From an uncultured Ignavibacteria bacterium (GTDB lineage: Bacteria > Bacteroidota > Ignavibacteria > SZUA-365), in assembly GCA_913061095.1 (NCBI GenBank), contig CAJXVM010000013.1, positions 62,001 to 126,000 of the forward strand: a stretch of DNA of 64,000 bases. The letters run 5' to 3'. Positions 1 through 9,442 of this stretch are shown piece after piece (the stretch's first letter is position 1; each line of letters opens with the position of its first letter). The position numbers were made by a program, and so were the translations under genes. The notes beneath the pieces are model-generated. The model saw only the letters and a program-made list of their open reading frames with translations. It searched no databases and had not been told where the DNA came from.

Positions 1-1
1 A

Positions 2-334
2 CTGCTCATGGCAGCCACGATGTTCATTCAACAGAAAATGTCTGTAAAGGATCCGCGGCAGAAATCCATGGTATATATCATGCCGCTGATGTTCTGGTTC
101 CTTTTCAATTCTTTCCCCTCCGGACTGAACCTCTATTACTTCATGTTCAACCTTCTCTCAATCGGACAGCAGTACCTGATCAACAAGCGGCATCAGGACG
201 AACCCCTAACAAAGGTCGCCCCCAAGGGTGGAAAGAAGAAAAGCTGGTCTGAGAGAGCGATGGCTTCCATGCAGGAAAAACAGAAAGAACAGGAAAAGCT
301 CAGGAAGGCAGCAAAGAAGAATCGGAAGTTCTGA
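2..334 (+). CDS. yidC: Membrane protein insertase YidC, C-terminal part
   Basis: YidC/Oxa1 inserts and folds inner-membrane proteins, alone or with SecYEG. The gene is cut by the window edge; the reading frame is open from base 2, so the ATG at 8 is probably internal. The visible part holds the last conserved membrane segments (MAATMFIQQKMS, then YIMPLMFWFLFNSFPSGLNL and the YYFMFNLLSIGQQYLI helix), which match the end of the 60KD_IMP domain. A lysine-rich tail follows and ends KKNRKF; such a basic tail is typical of YidC and helps ribosome contact. yidC usually lies close to the replication origin, and the parS sites just after its stop agree with that. Confidence 0.93.
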   Translation: MLMAATMFIQQKMSVKDPRQKSMVYIMPLMFWFLFNSFPSGLNLYYFMFNLLSIGQQYLINKRHQDEPLTKVAPKGGKKKSWSERAMASMQEKQKEQEKLRKAAKKNRKF

Positions 335-339
335 GTTTC

Positions 340-355
340 TGTTTCACGTGAAACA
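340..355. promoter_or_regulatory. parS centromere site 1 (ParB binding)
   Basis: TGTTTCACGTGAAACA is a perfect 16-bp palindrome identical to the widely conserved chromosomal parS consensus bound by ParB. It begins 6 bp after the yidC stop codon. ParB is known to spread from such sites and to recruit SMC for origin segregation. parA and parB are not in the window. Confidence 0.92.
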
Positions 356-357
356 AG

Positions 358-383
358 CCCCCTCCCCGCGGAGGGGGTTTTTT
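358..383 (+). terminator. Rho-independent terminator of the yidC operon, between two parS sites
   Basis: CCCCCTCC (358-365) pairs with GGAGGGGG (370-377) around a CCGC loop, followed by six T (378-383). The last T is also the first base of the second parS site. It ends transcription that comes through yidC. Confidence 0.88.
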
Positions 384-398
384 GTTTCACGTGAAACA
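383..398. promoter_or_regulatory. parS centromere site 2 (ParB binding)
   Basis: A second perfect TGTTTCACGTGAAACA, 43 bp from the first site (start to start). About four helical turns separate the two sites, so they lie on roughly the same face of the DNA. The site shares its first base with the U-tract of the terminator. Confidence 0.92.
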
Positions 399-1001
399 AG
401 AGCGATCAAATACCTGTGTATTCGGGGCCTGTTTCATCTCCGCCATGATGCGACAGGTCAATTCCGGTGATTCCATCCACTAGATAGTCTGTATCATTGA
501 TGATCGGGGATATTGATCTGTGCTTCGCTACAGGACATACAGAACAGCAAAATTGAGTGTCATGAGTACATCGGAAGTTCATCACGCGTATTTCGATAAA
601 TCGTGAGATATCGATGAATGATAACCGGATGCAGTCTGGGTTGCATTCTTCGTGATAAACATCCGGTTTTGACGCAGATGCATATTTTAGATTCATGGAT
701 CGATGGATGCGATTGTGTGATGCCTCGGAATGCATAGTCTTCCCCGCTCTGGATATGAACTTTGGCGGGAAATGACGATCTGCCCGGGCAAACACCCATA
801 TATATGTTTGTTTTTATTGGGTTTAGTGTGGGATAAGGTGGGTTCTGGCGTTCTTCTTCCGGCGGGAGTTTTTCGTGAGCGAATCGTGCCGGGATTTCGT
901 ATTCCCTTGGAGATGAAACGGCATTCCATAGGTCTCGAGTGCTTTGTTCATTGGTATTCGTTTCGTAAATTTACTCTCTTGCATCATCCGAGGTGAAACT
1001 C
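399..1001. other. About 600-bp intergenic region, lower GC than its flanks
   Basis: No convincing gene is visible; the reading frames here are short and do not resemble proteins. It contains a perfect 9-bp inverted repeat, AACCGGATG (623-631) and CATCCGGTT (660-668), with four T from 667, which could be a weak terminator or an RNA structure. It also contains the TGGG repeats listed separately. The 3' end should hold the promoter of the GH2-like gene. No DnaA-box cluster is obvious, so this does not look like oriC itself. Confidence 0.6.
818..842 (+). promoter_or_regulatory. Three spaced TGGG repeats resembling an MraZ operator
   Basis: TGGG occurs at 818-821, 829-832 and 839-842. The last two are GTGGG units separated by 5 bp (ATAAG), so the repeats recur about once per helical turn. 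Direct GTGGG/TGGGN repeats with 5-bp spacers are the known binding layout of MraZ upstream of dcw (division and cell-wall) clusters. No mraZ gene follows; the next gene is the GH2-like protein at 1002. The function is inferred from motif spacing only. Confidence 0.4.
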
Positions 1002-3650
1002 ATGCTGATTTGTGATCATTTCCGTCAGACAACGCACAGCAGGCTTCTGCCAGTTCTGATCACTTTCTTACTTTTCACTGCCGCATCCCATGCGCAGCCG
1101 CAGTTTCGCGAACTCGGACGTCCCTTCCCCGGGGACGTTAGCATGGGACTGCTCGCGCCTTCGGAGTATCGCACACTGATTGATCTCAATGGCGCATGGG
1201 AGTACCGGACAACGGAGGATGAGAACTGGAGACGGGTCGCGGTTCCTTCATCCTATGAAGGAACATATAAACTCACGTTTCGCAGGGATTTCAATGTTCC
1301 CCGCGCCCTGGTGACGGCTTCCGTGTTTCAGCTCCACGCTCTCAGTATCTCGTACTACTGTGAGATCAGTATTAACGGACAGTTTGTCGGCAAGCACGCC
1401 GGACTCACATCCTTCTCACTGAAAATTGATCCCGGCATTATCAAGCCCGGACGAAATACCATCGAAGTGCTCGTCCATAATTTCCTCGATACGCATGAAA
1501 CGATCCCGCTGTACGAACAGCTCTGGGATCGTATGAATTATGGTGGGATCGTGCACGACATCGGCATCCTTGCGCATCAGGGTGTGTGGGTGCAGGAATC
1601 GTATGTCACGACTGATGTGAATGGCGAAGGACGATCGGCGGGTCTGCGCTGCAGGGCTCTTCTGAACTCCGGAGAGATATCCTCCCTCCCGAATGATACT
1701 GCGGGGACCTCGATTACGTTCGGGCGCACAACCGTCAATTACGTTGCAGAAGTACTTGACGGGATGACCGGTGCTGTGGTTGCAAGCAGTGAGATGCAGC
1801 AGGTAGAGGTCGAATCGGACCGTCTGCGCGAGGTGCGTGTTGAGGTTACCGTTCCGGCCGTGCGCCTGTGGTCGGTCGAGTCTCCGAATCTGTACGTTCT
1901 TCGTCAACGTGTAAGTCGCGGCGGCCGAGTGCTCGATGAAACAATGCAGCATATCGGTTTTCGCAGCGTCCGCATGCATGAGGGGCGCGTCCAGCTCAAC
2001 GGAACCCCGTTGTTCATAAAGGCGATGACATACATGGAAGATTCGCCCCGTCATGGACGCAGTCTCTCTCTCGATGAGCTCGAGCGCGATGTCCTCATGA
2101 TGAAGAATCTCGGCATCAATGTCGTGCGGCTTGCAGCCGGGAGCACGCATCCTGTGTTCATGTCGCTCTGCGATCGGTACGGTATTCTTGTACTGCATGA
2201 TCTGCCGCTGCATGAAGTTCCGCAGAGCATTCTTGCAAAAGAAGCCATTCAGTCGACAGCGAAGAATCTCCTGCGTGAATCTGTTGCCCGGGACTTCAAC
2301 CACCCTTCCCTGGTCGGGATTGGCATTGCCCAGGGAGTGCAGCACGGCGGGCAGGTTTTGAATCAGTATGTTTCGGACCTGCTGAATACATCCCGGCAGT
2401 TCGAGAATCTTCTGATATATGCGACCTTTCAGTCTGATATTCCGTCTGCGCTGCCCGAACAGCTGGATTTCGTCGGCATCGATGTCATGCCGATGGCGGA
2501 TGCATCAGCGGCCGAACTCCTGACGAAACTCGCGGAAGGCAATGACGGGAGTGACCTTCCTGTCGTGGTAACCGCACTTTCATATCCTGTGCAGATTGGA
2601 AATTACAACGGATACAGTGACCCTCGTTCGATTGATGCCCAGGGGCAGTTTTATCTCCGGCTTTTCAAGCTTGTCCACGAACTTGGCTACGCGGGGATAA
2701 CGATTCATTCGTTTGCGGACTGGGCGGTATCGCGTCCGATCATGTCTGTTGACCGCGTGCATCAGTATACCGCAACCGCAGGCATTGTCAATCGGTACCG
2801 TCAGAAGCGCATTGCGTATGATGTCCTGAAAGCGAATATAAACAACGAGAAACCACCGGTGCTCGTTTCGGGGAATTATGAAGTGGAGCATCCCGTCACC
2901 TTCGTTTTTCTTGGAATTCTGGCGATTCTCGTCTTTGCGATTGTATACAATCTCTTTCGCCGGTTCCGTGAAAATGTCGTGCGCTCTTTTCTTCGCCCCT
3001 ATAATTTCTATGCCGATGTACGAGATCAGCGAATGCTGTCCATATTCCAGACCTCGATGGTCGGACTTCTCGGTTCGCTGTCCGCGGCACTGCTATTTGC
3101 GAATCTTCTGTATTTCTGGCGAATGAATATTCTGGTGGAGAAGGCGCTCTCGCAGTTTGTTCATTCCACCGGTCTGAAACAGGCGCTGAATTTTGCAGCC
3201 TGGAATCCGATGGAACATGTGCTTGTGCTTACACTCGCATTTTTCATCCTTCTTGTTTTGCTTTCGCTTCTGCTGCGTGTCGCAGCATTTGTAGTTCGGA
3301 AAAAAGTCCTTCTCTTTGATGCCTACAGCGTGTCGATGTGGTCGGTTCTTCCGATGATCACTCTCGCTCCTTTCGGGATGATACTTTACCGCATCATGGA
3401 GATTCCTTTCCTGGAACCGATCACCATAGTCACCTATTTTGTGTTTCATATATGGGTGATCAGCAGAATCCTCAAGGGGACAGCCATTGTCTTCGACGTG
3501 CGCCCACTGTTCTTCTATCTCGGCGGATACGTCCTGCTCGGGGCTGCGCTTGCAGTCTGGCTGCTTTCCCTTGACGGCGAGTACGAGATATTCGCCTACC
3601 TGCGTTATTACGTCGATCTCTGGTGGATGGTAACGCAGACGGTTTCCTGA
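1002..3650 (+). CDS. Membrane-anchored GH2-like protein lacking both catalytic glutamates
   Basis: About 882 aa. It has an N-terminal signal peptide (ending ASHA), a GH2 sugar-binding jelly roll (about 50-190), an Ig-like domain, a TIM barrel (about 320-620) and a C-terminal region with several membrane helices (about 640-880). The barrel aligns well with GH2 around VARDFNHPSLV and around the GITIHSFADW strand. However, the acid/base motif (normally ...GNES) reads GIAQG, with Gly near residue 445, and the nucleophile strand (normally ...TEFG) reads VVVTALSYP, with Ala near residue 525. It is therefore probably not a hydrolase and may be a sugar-binding or scaffolding protein. The ATG at 1002 is chosen because AGGTG lies 6-7 bases upstream; a GTG at 993 is also possible. 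smc follows 25 bp downstream, so co-transcription is likely. Confidence 0.8.
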   Translation: MLICDHFRQTTHSRLLPVLITFLLFTAASHAQPQFRELGRPFPGDVSMGLLAPSEYRTLIDLNGAWEYRTTEDENWRRVAVPSSYEGTYKLTFRRDFNVPRALVTASVFQLHALSISYYCEISINGQFVGKHAGLTSFSLKIDPGIIKPGRNTIEVLVHNFLDTHETIPLYEQLWDRMNYGGIVHDIGILAHQGVWVQESYVTTDVNGEGRSAGLRCRALLNSGEISSLPNDTAGTSITFGRTTVNYVAEVLDGMTGAVVASSEMQQVEVESDRLREVRVEVTVPAVRLWSVESPNLYVLRQRVSRGGRVLDETMQHIGFRSVRMHEGRVQLNGTPLFIKAMTYMEDSPRHGRSLSLDELERDVLMMKNLGINVVRLAAGSTHPVFMSLCDRYGILVLHDLPLHEVPQSILAKEAIQSTAKNLLRESVARDFNHPSLVGIGIAQGVQHGGQVLNQYVSDLLNTSRQFENLLIYATFQSDIPSALPEQLDFVGIDVMPMADASAAELLTKLAEGNDGSDLPVVVTALSYPVQIGNYNGYSDPRSIDAQGQFYLRLFKLVHELGYAGITIHSFADWAVSRPIMSVDRVHQYTATAGIVNRYRQKRIAYDVLKANINNEKPPVLVSGNYEVEHPVTFVFLGILAILVFAIVYNLFRRFRENVVRSFLRPYNFYADVRDQRMLSIFQTSMVGLLGSLSAALLFANLLYFWRMNILVEKALSQFVHSTGLKQALNFAAWNPMEHVLVLTLAFFILLVLLSLLLRVAAFVVRKKVLLFDAYSVSMWSVLPMITLAPFGMILYRIMEIPFLEPITIVTYFVFHIWVISRILKGTAIVFDVRPLFFYLGGYVLLGAALAVWLLSLDGEYEIFAYLRYYVDLWWMVTQTVS

Positions 3651-3675
3651 TCTCCCTTCAGATAAATCTGCATCT

Positions 3676-6600
3676 ATGTATCTCAGCAAGCTCGAACTCT
3701 TCGGGTTCAAATCGTTCGCAACGAAAACCAATGTCGTGCTCAATGACGGCATAACCGCCATTGTCGGACCCAACGGCTGCGGCAAGACCAACATCGTTGA
3801 CGCTCTGCGGTGGGCGCTCGGTGAGCAGCGCTACTCGACACTCCGCAGTGACAAGATGGAAGACGTCATTTTCAACGGAACGAAAATGCGCAAGCCCATC
3901 GGTATGGCGGAAGTCTCGCTTACGATAGAGAATAACCGCGGCATCCTCCCTCTCGAATACAATGAAGTGACGATCACGCGGCGTGTCTTTCGCTCCGGCG
4001 AGAGTGAATACATGATGAACCGCACTATCTGCCGGCTGAAGGATATCCTGAATCTCTTCATGGATACCGGCATGGGTGCGAACGCGTATTCAGTAATTGA
4101 GCTGAAGATGGTGGAAACCATTCTCAGTGACAAAGTCGAGGAGCGCCGCCGTCTTTTTGAAGAGGCAGCAGGCGTAACCCGTTACAAGGTGCGGCGCAAG
4201 GAAGCACTGCGCAAACTCAGTGACGTGGAATCCGATCTGCTTCGCGTGGATGATATCATCGCGGAAGTCAGCAAGGCCGTGAACTCTCTCAATCGCCAGG
4301 CAAAGAAAGCCGAGCGGTACAACGAATACATGGAGCGACTGCGCATCCTCGAGGTGGATGTCCTGCAGCGCGATTACGACAATCTCTTCCGACGCCTCGA
4401 GCCGCTGGAGGAACGGCTTCGGCAGACGATCACCGAGCGTGACAGCATGCAGAATCACATGGAGGAAGAGGAGACACTGCTCGAGGCGTACCGCAGCGAG
4501 GAGGAGGACATCGAACAGCGGCTGCAGCTGCGGCGGAACGAACACGGTCGTATCGTCGGGAATATCAGTGAAACACGACAGGAGCTGCTCGTCAGCGAGG
4601 AGCGCGAACGCTCGCTTCTCCAGCGCGCCGACCGCCTGCGCGAAGCTATTGACGGTTATGAGATCCGAATATCCGAGTACGAGCGTGATAAGGAAGACGT
4701 CGTGGCGCGCCGGGAGTCGCTTTCCTCGGAGCTGGAAGAACGGGAGAACAAAAACGAACAGCTGCGCAGTGCGCACCATGAACTCGAGGCGCAGGTCTCG
4801 GAAAAGAAACTGCAGTCAGAAGCGCGGCAGCAGCGTCGCATGGAACTGATGCAGCAGATCTCGCTGCAGCAGAACGATCTGGAGAAACTGCATTCGCGCC
4901 GGGAAAGTGTCGAGGGAATCCTGGCCAGCCTCGAAGAAGAGGATACCGATGCAAGGGAGAATCTCGATAGCCTTCGTGGGCGCATGGAAGAACAGAGCGC
5001 CGGGCAGGAAGTGCTGTCCACAACTGTGCTGGACGCGGAAAAGGAATTTCATTCGATGGAGGAGCGCAAACAGTCGCTGCGCGGTGACATCGATACGCTG
5101 CAGAACAAGGCGTTTGAGATCCAGGGAAAGATCGGCGAGAAGATGACGCGCATCGATTTTCTCAACGGACTCGTCGACCGTCTCGAGGGATACAACGAAA
5201 GCGTGCAGCATCTGCTGCGCAACCGTGGCTGGTCGACTTCCCGCTATGGAACGGTCGCAGATGCGGTAAACACGCGTGAAGATCTGCGTGTCGCGGTTGA
5301 GGCTGCCCTGGGCGATGCGGCACATTTCATCCTGGTCAACGACGTGACGGAGGCGGTCAGCGGCCTGCACAATCTCAAGGAGCATCGCAAGGGCAAGGCG
5401 ACATTTGCAGTACTTTCGCGCCTGCCAAAGGCCGATGCAGGCAGTTTCCCGATTGCAGGAGACGGTATTCTCGGCTGGGCCATCGACCTGGTGCGCTATG
5501 AACCACAGTATCATGATCTCTTCAGCATGCTGTTGCGGAAAGTGCTGATCGTGCGCGACAGCGAAGTAGCGAATACCTGTATCCGTGAATATCCCCGCAT
5601 TCGCTGCGTGACAGTGAACGGCGACCTGTTCGACAGCAAGGGGCTCGTACGTGGCGGGAGCCACGGTCAGGAAGAGGGCAGCATGATCGGAAAGAAGGAT
5701 CAAATCGCCGCCCTCTCGAAAGAAGTTGCCCTGCTCAAGGAGGAATTGCTCCGCAATCAGCAATCTCTCGAGAAGATCAATGGTGAGTATACTGCGATCG
5801 ATCTGCGAAAGTATGCGGAAAAGATGAAGCAGACACAGCAGGAGCTCTCGGCGCATGAACGGCAGGTCGCGCAGATGATGTTCGAAATCGAGAAATTCGA
5901 GCGCATTCTGCAGAAGAATGCGGAAGAACGCGCGCGTCTCAATGATGAACTCCGTCAGCTGGAAGCACGTGAGCATGAGATTCTGCCGCAGCTCGAGGAA
6001 TTGCGAAGCCAGCAGAACAGTATCGAGGACGAAGTCCGTCGCGAGGCGGAGAACCTCAACACACTGGAGCAGTCTTACAACCGCAGCACCGAAGAACTCA
6101 ACGCTGCGAACGTCGCCGTAGTGGAAAAACGCGGTGAGATTCAGAATCTGCACAATGAGTTCGAACGACTGACGGTTTCGCTTCGTGAAACCGAACAGGC
6201 ACTCGAAAACGCGAAAGCCGAGATCACACAGTCCGAGGAATCCGCCCGCGGACTCATTGACCAGATCGCGGGACTGCGTACTCAGCTGGAAAGCATGGAA
6301 CAGGAGCAGCATCTGTCTGCCGAAACCCTGTCCTCGATCGAGACCGAGTTGGAATCAAAGCGTGCTGAGCTCCGGAAGATTGAAAAAACCCTGCACGACG
6401 ATCGACAGAAACAGAATCAGAACGTGAATCTCGTTCATGAGATCGAACTGAAAGTGACCGAGATCAAACAGCGTATAGCCAATCTCGAAGAGCACGCGCG
6501 TGAAGAATTCGAGATGGAGCTGAATCGCGGTACCGGGGATGAGGACGACGTGTTCGATCTCGCACAGGCGCGTGATGAAATCAATGACCTGCGGCAGAAA

Positions 6601-7236
6601 ATCCGTGGTCTCGGTCCGGTCAATCCCCTCGCCTTCGAGGAATGGAAGGAAGAAAAGGAGCGGCTGGATCTGCTGACTTCCCAGCGCGAAGATCTTATTC
6701 AGTCTGAGCACACGCTCAAGGATACCATTCGCGAAATCAACGAAACGGCGAAACAGAAATTCTCCGAGACCTTCACCGAGGTTCGTGCGAATTTCATCAA
6801 GATTTTCAAGTCACTCTTTGATGAGGGTGACGAAGCCGACCTGTTGCTTCAGGAGCACGAAGATCCACTGGAGGCAAAAATCGATATCGTCGCCAAGCCG
6901 CGTGGAAAGAGACCGCACTCCATTGACATGCTGTCGGGTGGAGAGAAAACGCTCACAGCGATCGCCCTGCTGTTCGCCATCTACCTGGTGAAGCCCAGTC
7001 CGTTCTGCATTCTCGATGAGGTTGACGCGCCGCTCGACGACGCAAATATCGACCGCTATATCAAAATCCTTCGTGATTTCTCGGAGAACACGCAGTTTAT
7101 CGTCGTCACGCACAACAAGCGTACGATGGCTGCGGCTGATACACTCTACGGCGTGACGATGGAGGAGGAAGGTGTGTCGAAGCTTGTCGCGGTGAACTTC
7201 AACAGGGATACCGTCGCAAAATTCGCTCAGAACTGA
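3676..7236 (+). CDS. smc: Chromosome segregation protein SMC
   Basis: 1186 aa, the normal length. The Walker A motif GPNGCGKT is at 31-38. Two long coiled coils flank a hinge (about 505-660). The C-terminal head carries the ABC signature LSGGEK (1086-1091) and Walker B CILDEVDAP (about 1111-1118). SMC works with ScpA and ScpB (not in this window) to compact and separate origins. In organisms with ParB it is loaded at parS, and two parS sites lie 3.3 kb upstream. It probably shares a transcript with the preceding GH2-like gene and converges on the aminotransferase. Confidence 0.97.
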   Translation: MYLSKLELFGFKSFATKTNVVLNDGITAIVGPNGCGKTNIVDALRWALGEQRYSTLRSDKMEDVIFNGTKMRKPIGMAEVSLTIENNRGILPLEYNEVTITRRVFRSGESEYMMNRTICRLKDILNLFMDTGMGANAYSVIELKMVETILSDKVEERRRLFEEAAGVTRYKVRRKEALRKLSDVESDLLRVDDIIAEVSKAVNSLNRQAKKAERYNEYMERLRILEVDVLQRDYDNLFRRLEPLEERLRQTITERDSMQNHMEEEETLLEAYRSEEEDIEQRLQLRRNEHGRIVGNISETRQELLVSEERERSLLQRADRLREAIDGYEIRISEYERDKEDVVARRESLSSELEERENKNEQLRSAHHELEAQVSEKKLQSEARQQRRMELMQQISLQQNDLEKLHSRRESVEGILASLEEEDTDARENLDSLRGRMEEQSAGQEVLSTTVLDAEKEFHSMEERKQSLRGDIDTLQNKAFEIQGKIGEKMTRIDFLNGLVDRLEGYNESVQHLLRNRGWSTSRYGTVADAVNTREDLRVAVEAALGDAAHFILVNDVTEAVSGLHNLKEHRKGKATFAVLSRLPKADAGSFPIAGDGILGWAIDLVRYEPQYHDLFSMLLRKVLIVRDSEVANTCIREYPRIRCVTVNGDLFDSKGLVRGGSHGQEEGSMIGKKDQIAALSKEVALLKEELLRNQQSLEKINGEYTAIDLRKYAEKMKQTQQELSAHERQVAQMMFEIEKFERILQKNAEERARLNDELRQLEAREHEILPQLEELRSQQNSIEDEVRREAENLNTLEQSYNRSTEELNAANVAVVEKRGEIQNLHNEFERLTVSLRETEQALENAKAEITQSEESARGLIDQIAGLRTQLESMEQEQHLSAETLSSIETELESKRAELRKIEKTLHDDRQKQNQNVNLVHEIELKVTEIKQRIANLEEHAREEFEMELNRGTGDEDDVFDLAQARDEINDLRQKIRGLGPVNPLAFEEWKEEKERLDLLTSQREDLIQSEHTLKDTIREINETAKQKFSETFTEVRANFIKIFKSLFDEGDEADLLLQEHEDPLEAKIDIVAKPRGKRPHSIDMLSGGEKTLTAIALLFAIYLVKPSPFCILDEVDAPLDDANIDRYIKILRDFSENTQFIVVTHNKRTMAAADTLYGVTMEEEGVSKLVAVNFNRDTVAKFAQN

Positions 7237-7318
7237 CAGATCCCACGGCAGCGACGAACGCCTGCCATTGGAATCCGGGAAAGGGAGAAACAGTACATGC
7301 CAGCGAAACGAAGACCGC

Positions 7319-8611
7319 TTACTGGATCCAATCGGCGATGCGATCCATGGCCTCAATGGTATCCGCACAGTGCACGGAAAGGAAGTCGTCCGGAAGGGGC
7401 GCATCCAGAGGGATGCCTTCACTCGCTGCAAGGGCCTCGGCACCATCAAAATTCACATAGGCGAGTCGGGCGGTGAGTTCATCGGGGGGACGACCGAAAT
7501 CCACACCGGGCAGGATGGCCACGCCGGTATCGAGAAGAAGACGCTCGGAAAGTTCTCTGCTGTCGTGTATCCCGGTTTCGCGCAGCAGGTCCGCATGCGG
7601 AGAGAAATCCGCGAACAGGTAGAACGCCCCGTTTGGATTGTGCACGCGAATGCCCGCACCCTGCAGAATGTGTGCGCATTCCATCCCCAGCTTGTGCAGG
7701 ATGCGCCGCACATGGCTGAGATACTCCTCGATCTTCCTTCCTCCCCGAAACGCATGCACCGCGGCGTATTGAATCGGTGCGCTCACCGAGGTGAATGTCT
7801 CGCTTGCCGCCACGGCCATGGCATCCATCAGCCAGGAGAGGTTCTTGGGAAATGTGAATGTACCGAGACGCCATCCCCCGGCGCCGCACCATTTCGAGAG
7901 TCCCGAACTGATGATCGTGCCCTCCGGGTAAAAGCGTGCGATGGAGAAATGTCCACCCCTGTGTGCAAGCTGTCCGTAAATCTCATCCGAGAGCAGAAGA
8001 ATTTCATATTCGCGCGCCGCTTCCGCAATGCGCTGCAGCTCCTCCATGGTATAGGTATCGCCGTCGGGATTACCGGGATAGTTGAGGATCATTAGCCGGG
8101 GACGATAGGTATCGTCTTCCTGCTCGAGGTAATCGACCATGCGCTCTGCGGTGATGCGCCAGCGCTCCTCATACGTCGTGTGAATCAGCTTGACGTTGCG
8201 TCCGATGATCTGGGCCTGTGGCATGTATGACACCCAGCAGGGCGTGGGCAGCAGGATCTCTCCGTAATACACCAGCTGCAGGAGGAACATCAGCTCCTTT
8301 GAACCGGGACCGATAAGCACACCGTCCGGTGAAGCGTTGACATGATCCTTGCGCCGATGGAAGTCGGCGACCGCCTCGCACAGATCCAGCAGTCCCTTGA
8401 CGGGAAGATAATCCTTTTCGGGAGCGTGGTGGCGCAGGGCTTCGACGATGGGTTCGGGGACGGGAAACGGCGACTGGCCCAGGCCCAGTTTGTATACCGT
8501 CTTCCCCGCGCGGCGCATTTCGTTGCAGCGCTCATTGATCGCAAGCGTCGCGGAGGGTTTGAGTCCCCGCACGTTCATGTTGAGACTGATATTCTTTCCG
8601 TTGATGCTCAT
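7319..8611 (-). CDS. PLP-dependent aminotransferase, class I/II fold
   Basis: 430 aa, fold-type I aminotransferase. The core shows the NYPGNPDG loop, the SDEIYGQL strand with the cofactor-binding Asp, and SSGLSKWCGAGGWRLG with the lysine that binds pyridoxal phosphate. The substrate cannot be read from the sequence; relatives are aspartate, alanine or branched-chain transaminases. The start is the ATG giving MSINGKN. It lies 34 bp after the PIG-L deacetylase gene on the same strand, so the two are probably co-transcribed. It converges with smc. Confidence 0.88.
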   Translation of the reverse strand: MSINGKNISLNMNVRGLKPSATLAINERCNEMRRAGKTVYKLGLGQSPFPVPEPIVEALRHHAPEKDYLPVKGLLDLCEAVADFHRRKDHVNASPDGVLIGPGSKELMFLLQLVYYGEILLPTPCWVSYMPQAQIIGRNVKLIHTTYEERWRITAERMVDYLEQEDDTYRPRLMILNYPGNPDGDTYTMEELQRIAEAAREYEILLLSDEIYGQLAHRGGHFSIARFYPEGTIISSGLSKWCGAGGWRLGTFTFPKNLSWLMDAMAVAASETFTSVSAPIQYAAVHAFRGGRKIEEYLSHVRRILHKLGMECAHILQGAGIRVHNPNGAFYLFADFSPHADLLRETGIHDSRELSERLLLDTGVAILPGVDFGRPPDELTARLAYVNFDGAEALAASEGIPLDAPLPDDFLSVHCADTIEAMDRIADWIQ

Positions 8612-8645
8612 CGTTCGCTTCCGGATGATGTGCTGGCTTCCGTTG

Positions 8646-9383
8646 TCAGGCAGTTCCCGGATCGAGACCGTGGAACAGGTCTCCGACCGGCGGTTGAAAA
8701 ACCTCCCCAAAAAAACTGAAATATTCCTGTTCCCACAACATCCAGTTGTCGAAGTTGTTTTCCTCCACATCGCGTCGAACGCTGTGATGCGCCCGCAGTG
8801 CGCGTTCCTCGGTTTCCCGCCATGCGGACACATCGATGACGGCGTCGATGCGTTCTTCCGGAGCGCCGAAAATTGCACGCGGCCATGTGTGCACCCGTTC
8901 GCGGGGCAGCACGCAGAAGCAGAGACGCTGAAGCGGCGGAATGTCCTCGCGGAGTTCAACGAACAGCCGCTTGACGATGTGATGTGTGGTAATGTGATCC
9001 GGATGCACCGAGCCCCCCTGCACATCGAACGTGCAGATGACATGGGGGCGTACCGCGCGGACTCGCTCCGCCACGTCGCGTTCGAGAATGCGCGGATCCA
9101 GGTCCCGCAATCCCCCGTCGGGATAGCTGTCGAGATACAGATGCCGGATACCGAGGATCGCGGCGGCCCGCTGCAACTCGTCGCTGCGAATCGTGGCCAT
9201 TTCTTCCGGCCGCATCTGCTGGGCCGCGGCGTTGCGGCTGTTCTCTCCGGATGTCAGCGTATGCAGCGACACCTCCGCTCGTTCGCTGAGTGCGTACGAT
9301 GCAATCGTGCCGCCCATCAGGAAGCTCTCGTCATCCGGATGCGGAAAAATACACAGCAGCCGAAATACCGGAATATCTGACAT
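8646..9383 (-). CDS. PIG-L (LmbE) family N-acetylglucosaminyl deacetylase
   Basis: 245 aa. The zinc-binding HPDDE motif is at 15-19 and HPDH near 128, the two hallmark metal sites of PIG-L enzymes. Members remove the acetyl group from GlcNAc-linked substrates, as in bacillithiol (BshB) and mycothiol synthesis or in lipid-linked sugars. The size and motifs fit BshB, but no bshA or bshC is visible, so the substrate is open. No signal peptide is seen, so it is cytoplasmic. It heads a two-gene unit with the aminotransferase. Confidence 0.88.
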   Translation of the reverse strand: MSDIPVFRLLCIFPHPDDESFLMGGTIASYALSERAEVSLHTLTSGENSRNAAAQQMRPEEMATIRSDELQRAAAILGIRHLYLDSYPDGGLRDLDPRILERDVAERVRAVRPHVICTFDVQGGSVHPDHITTHHIVKRLFVELREDIPPLQRLCFCVLPRERVHTWPRAIFGAPEERIDAVIDVSAWRETEERALRAHHSVRRDVEENNFDNWMLWEQEYFSFFGEVFQPPVGDLFHGLDPGTA

Positions 9384-9442
9384 TGAAATAATTCCCCTTG
9401 TGTCTTCGTTTCACCGCGTCTTCGTGTTCACAAGAGACAGGA

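Noticed and set aside
730-996. Possible 88-aa gene before the GH2-like gene
   Set aside because: No ribosome binding site or known motif, and it would run across the TGGG repeats. It looks like intergenic sequence.
399-1001. Candidate replication origin
   Set aside because: The region is AT-richer and near parS, but no cluster of DnaA boxes or 13-mers is visible and dnaA is not in the window.
4816-6312. Long minus-strand open frame inside smc
   Set aside because: It mirrors the SMC coiled-coil codons and shows no family motif. The plus-strand SMC is certain.
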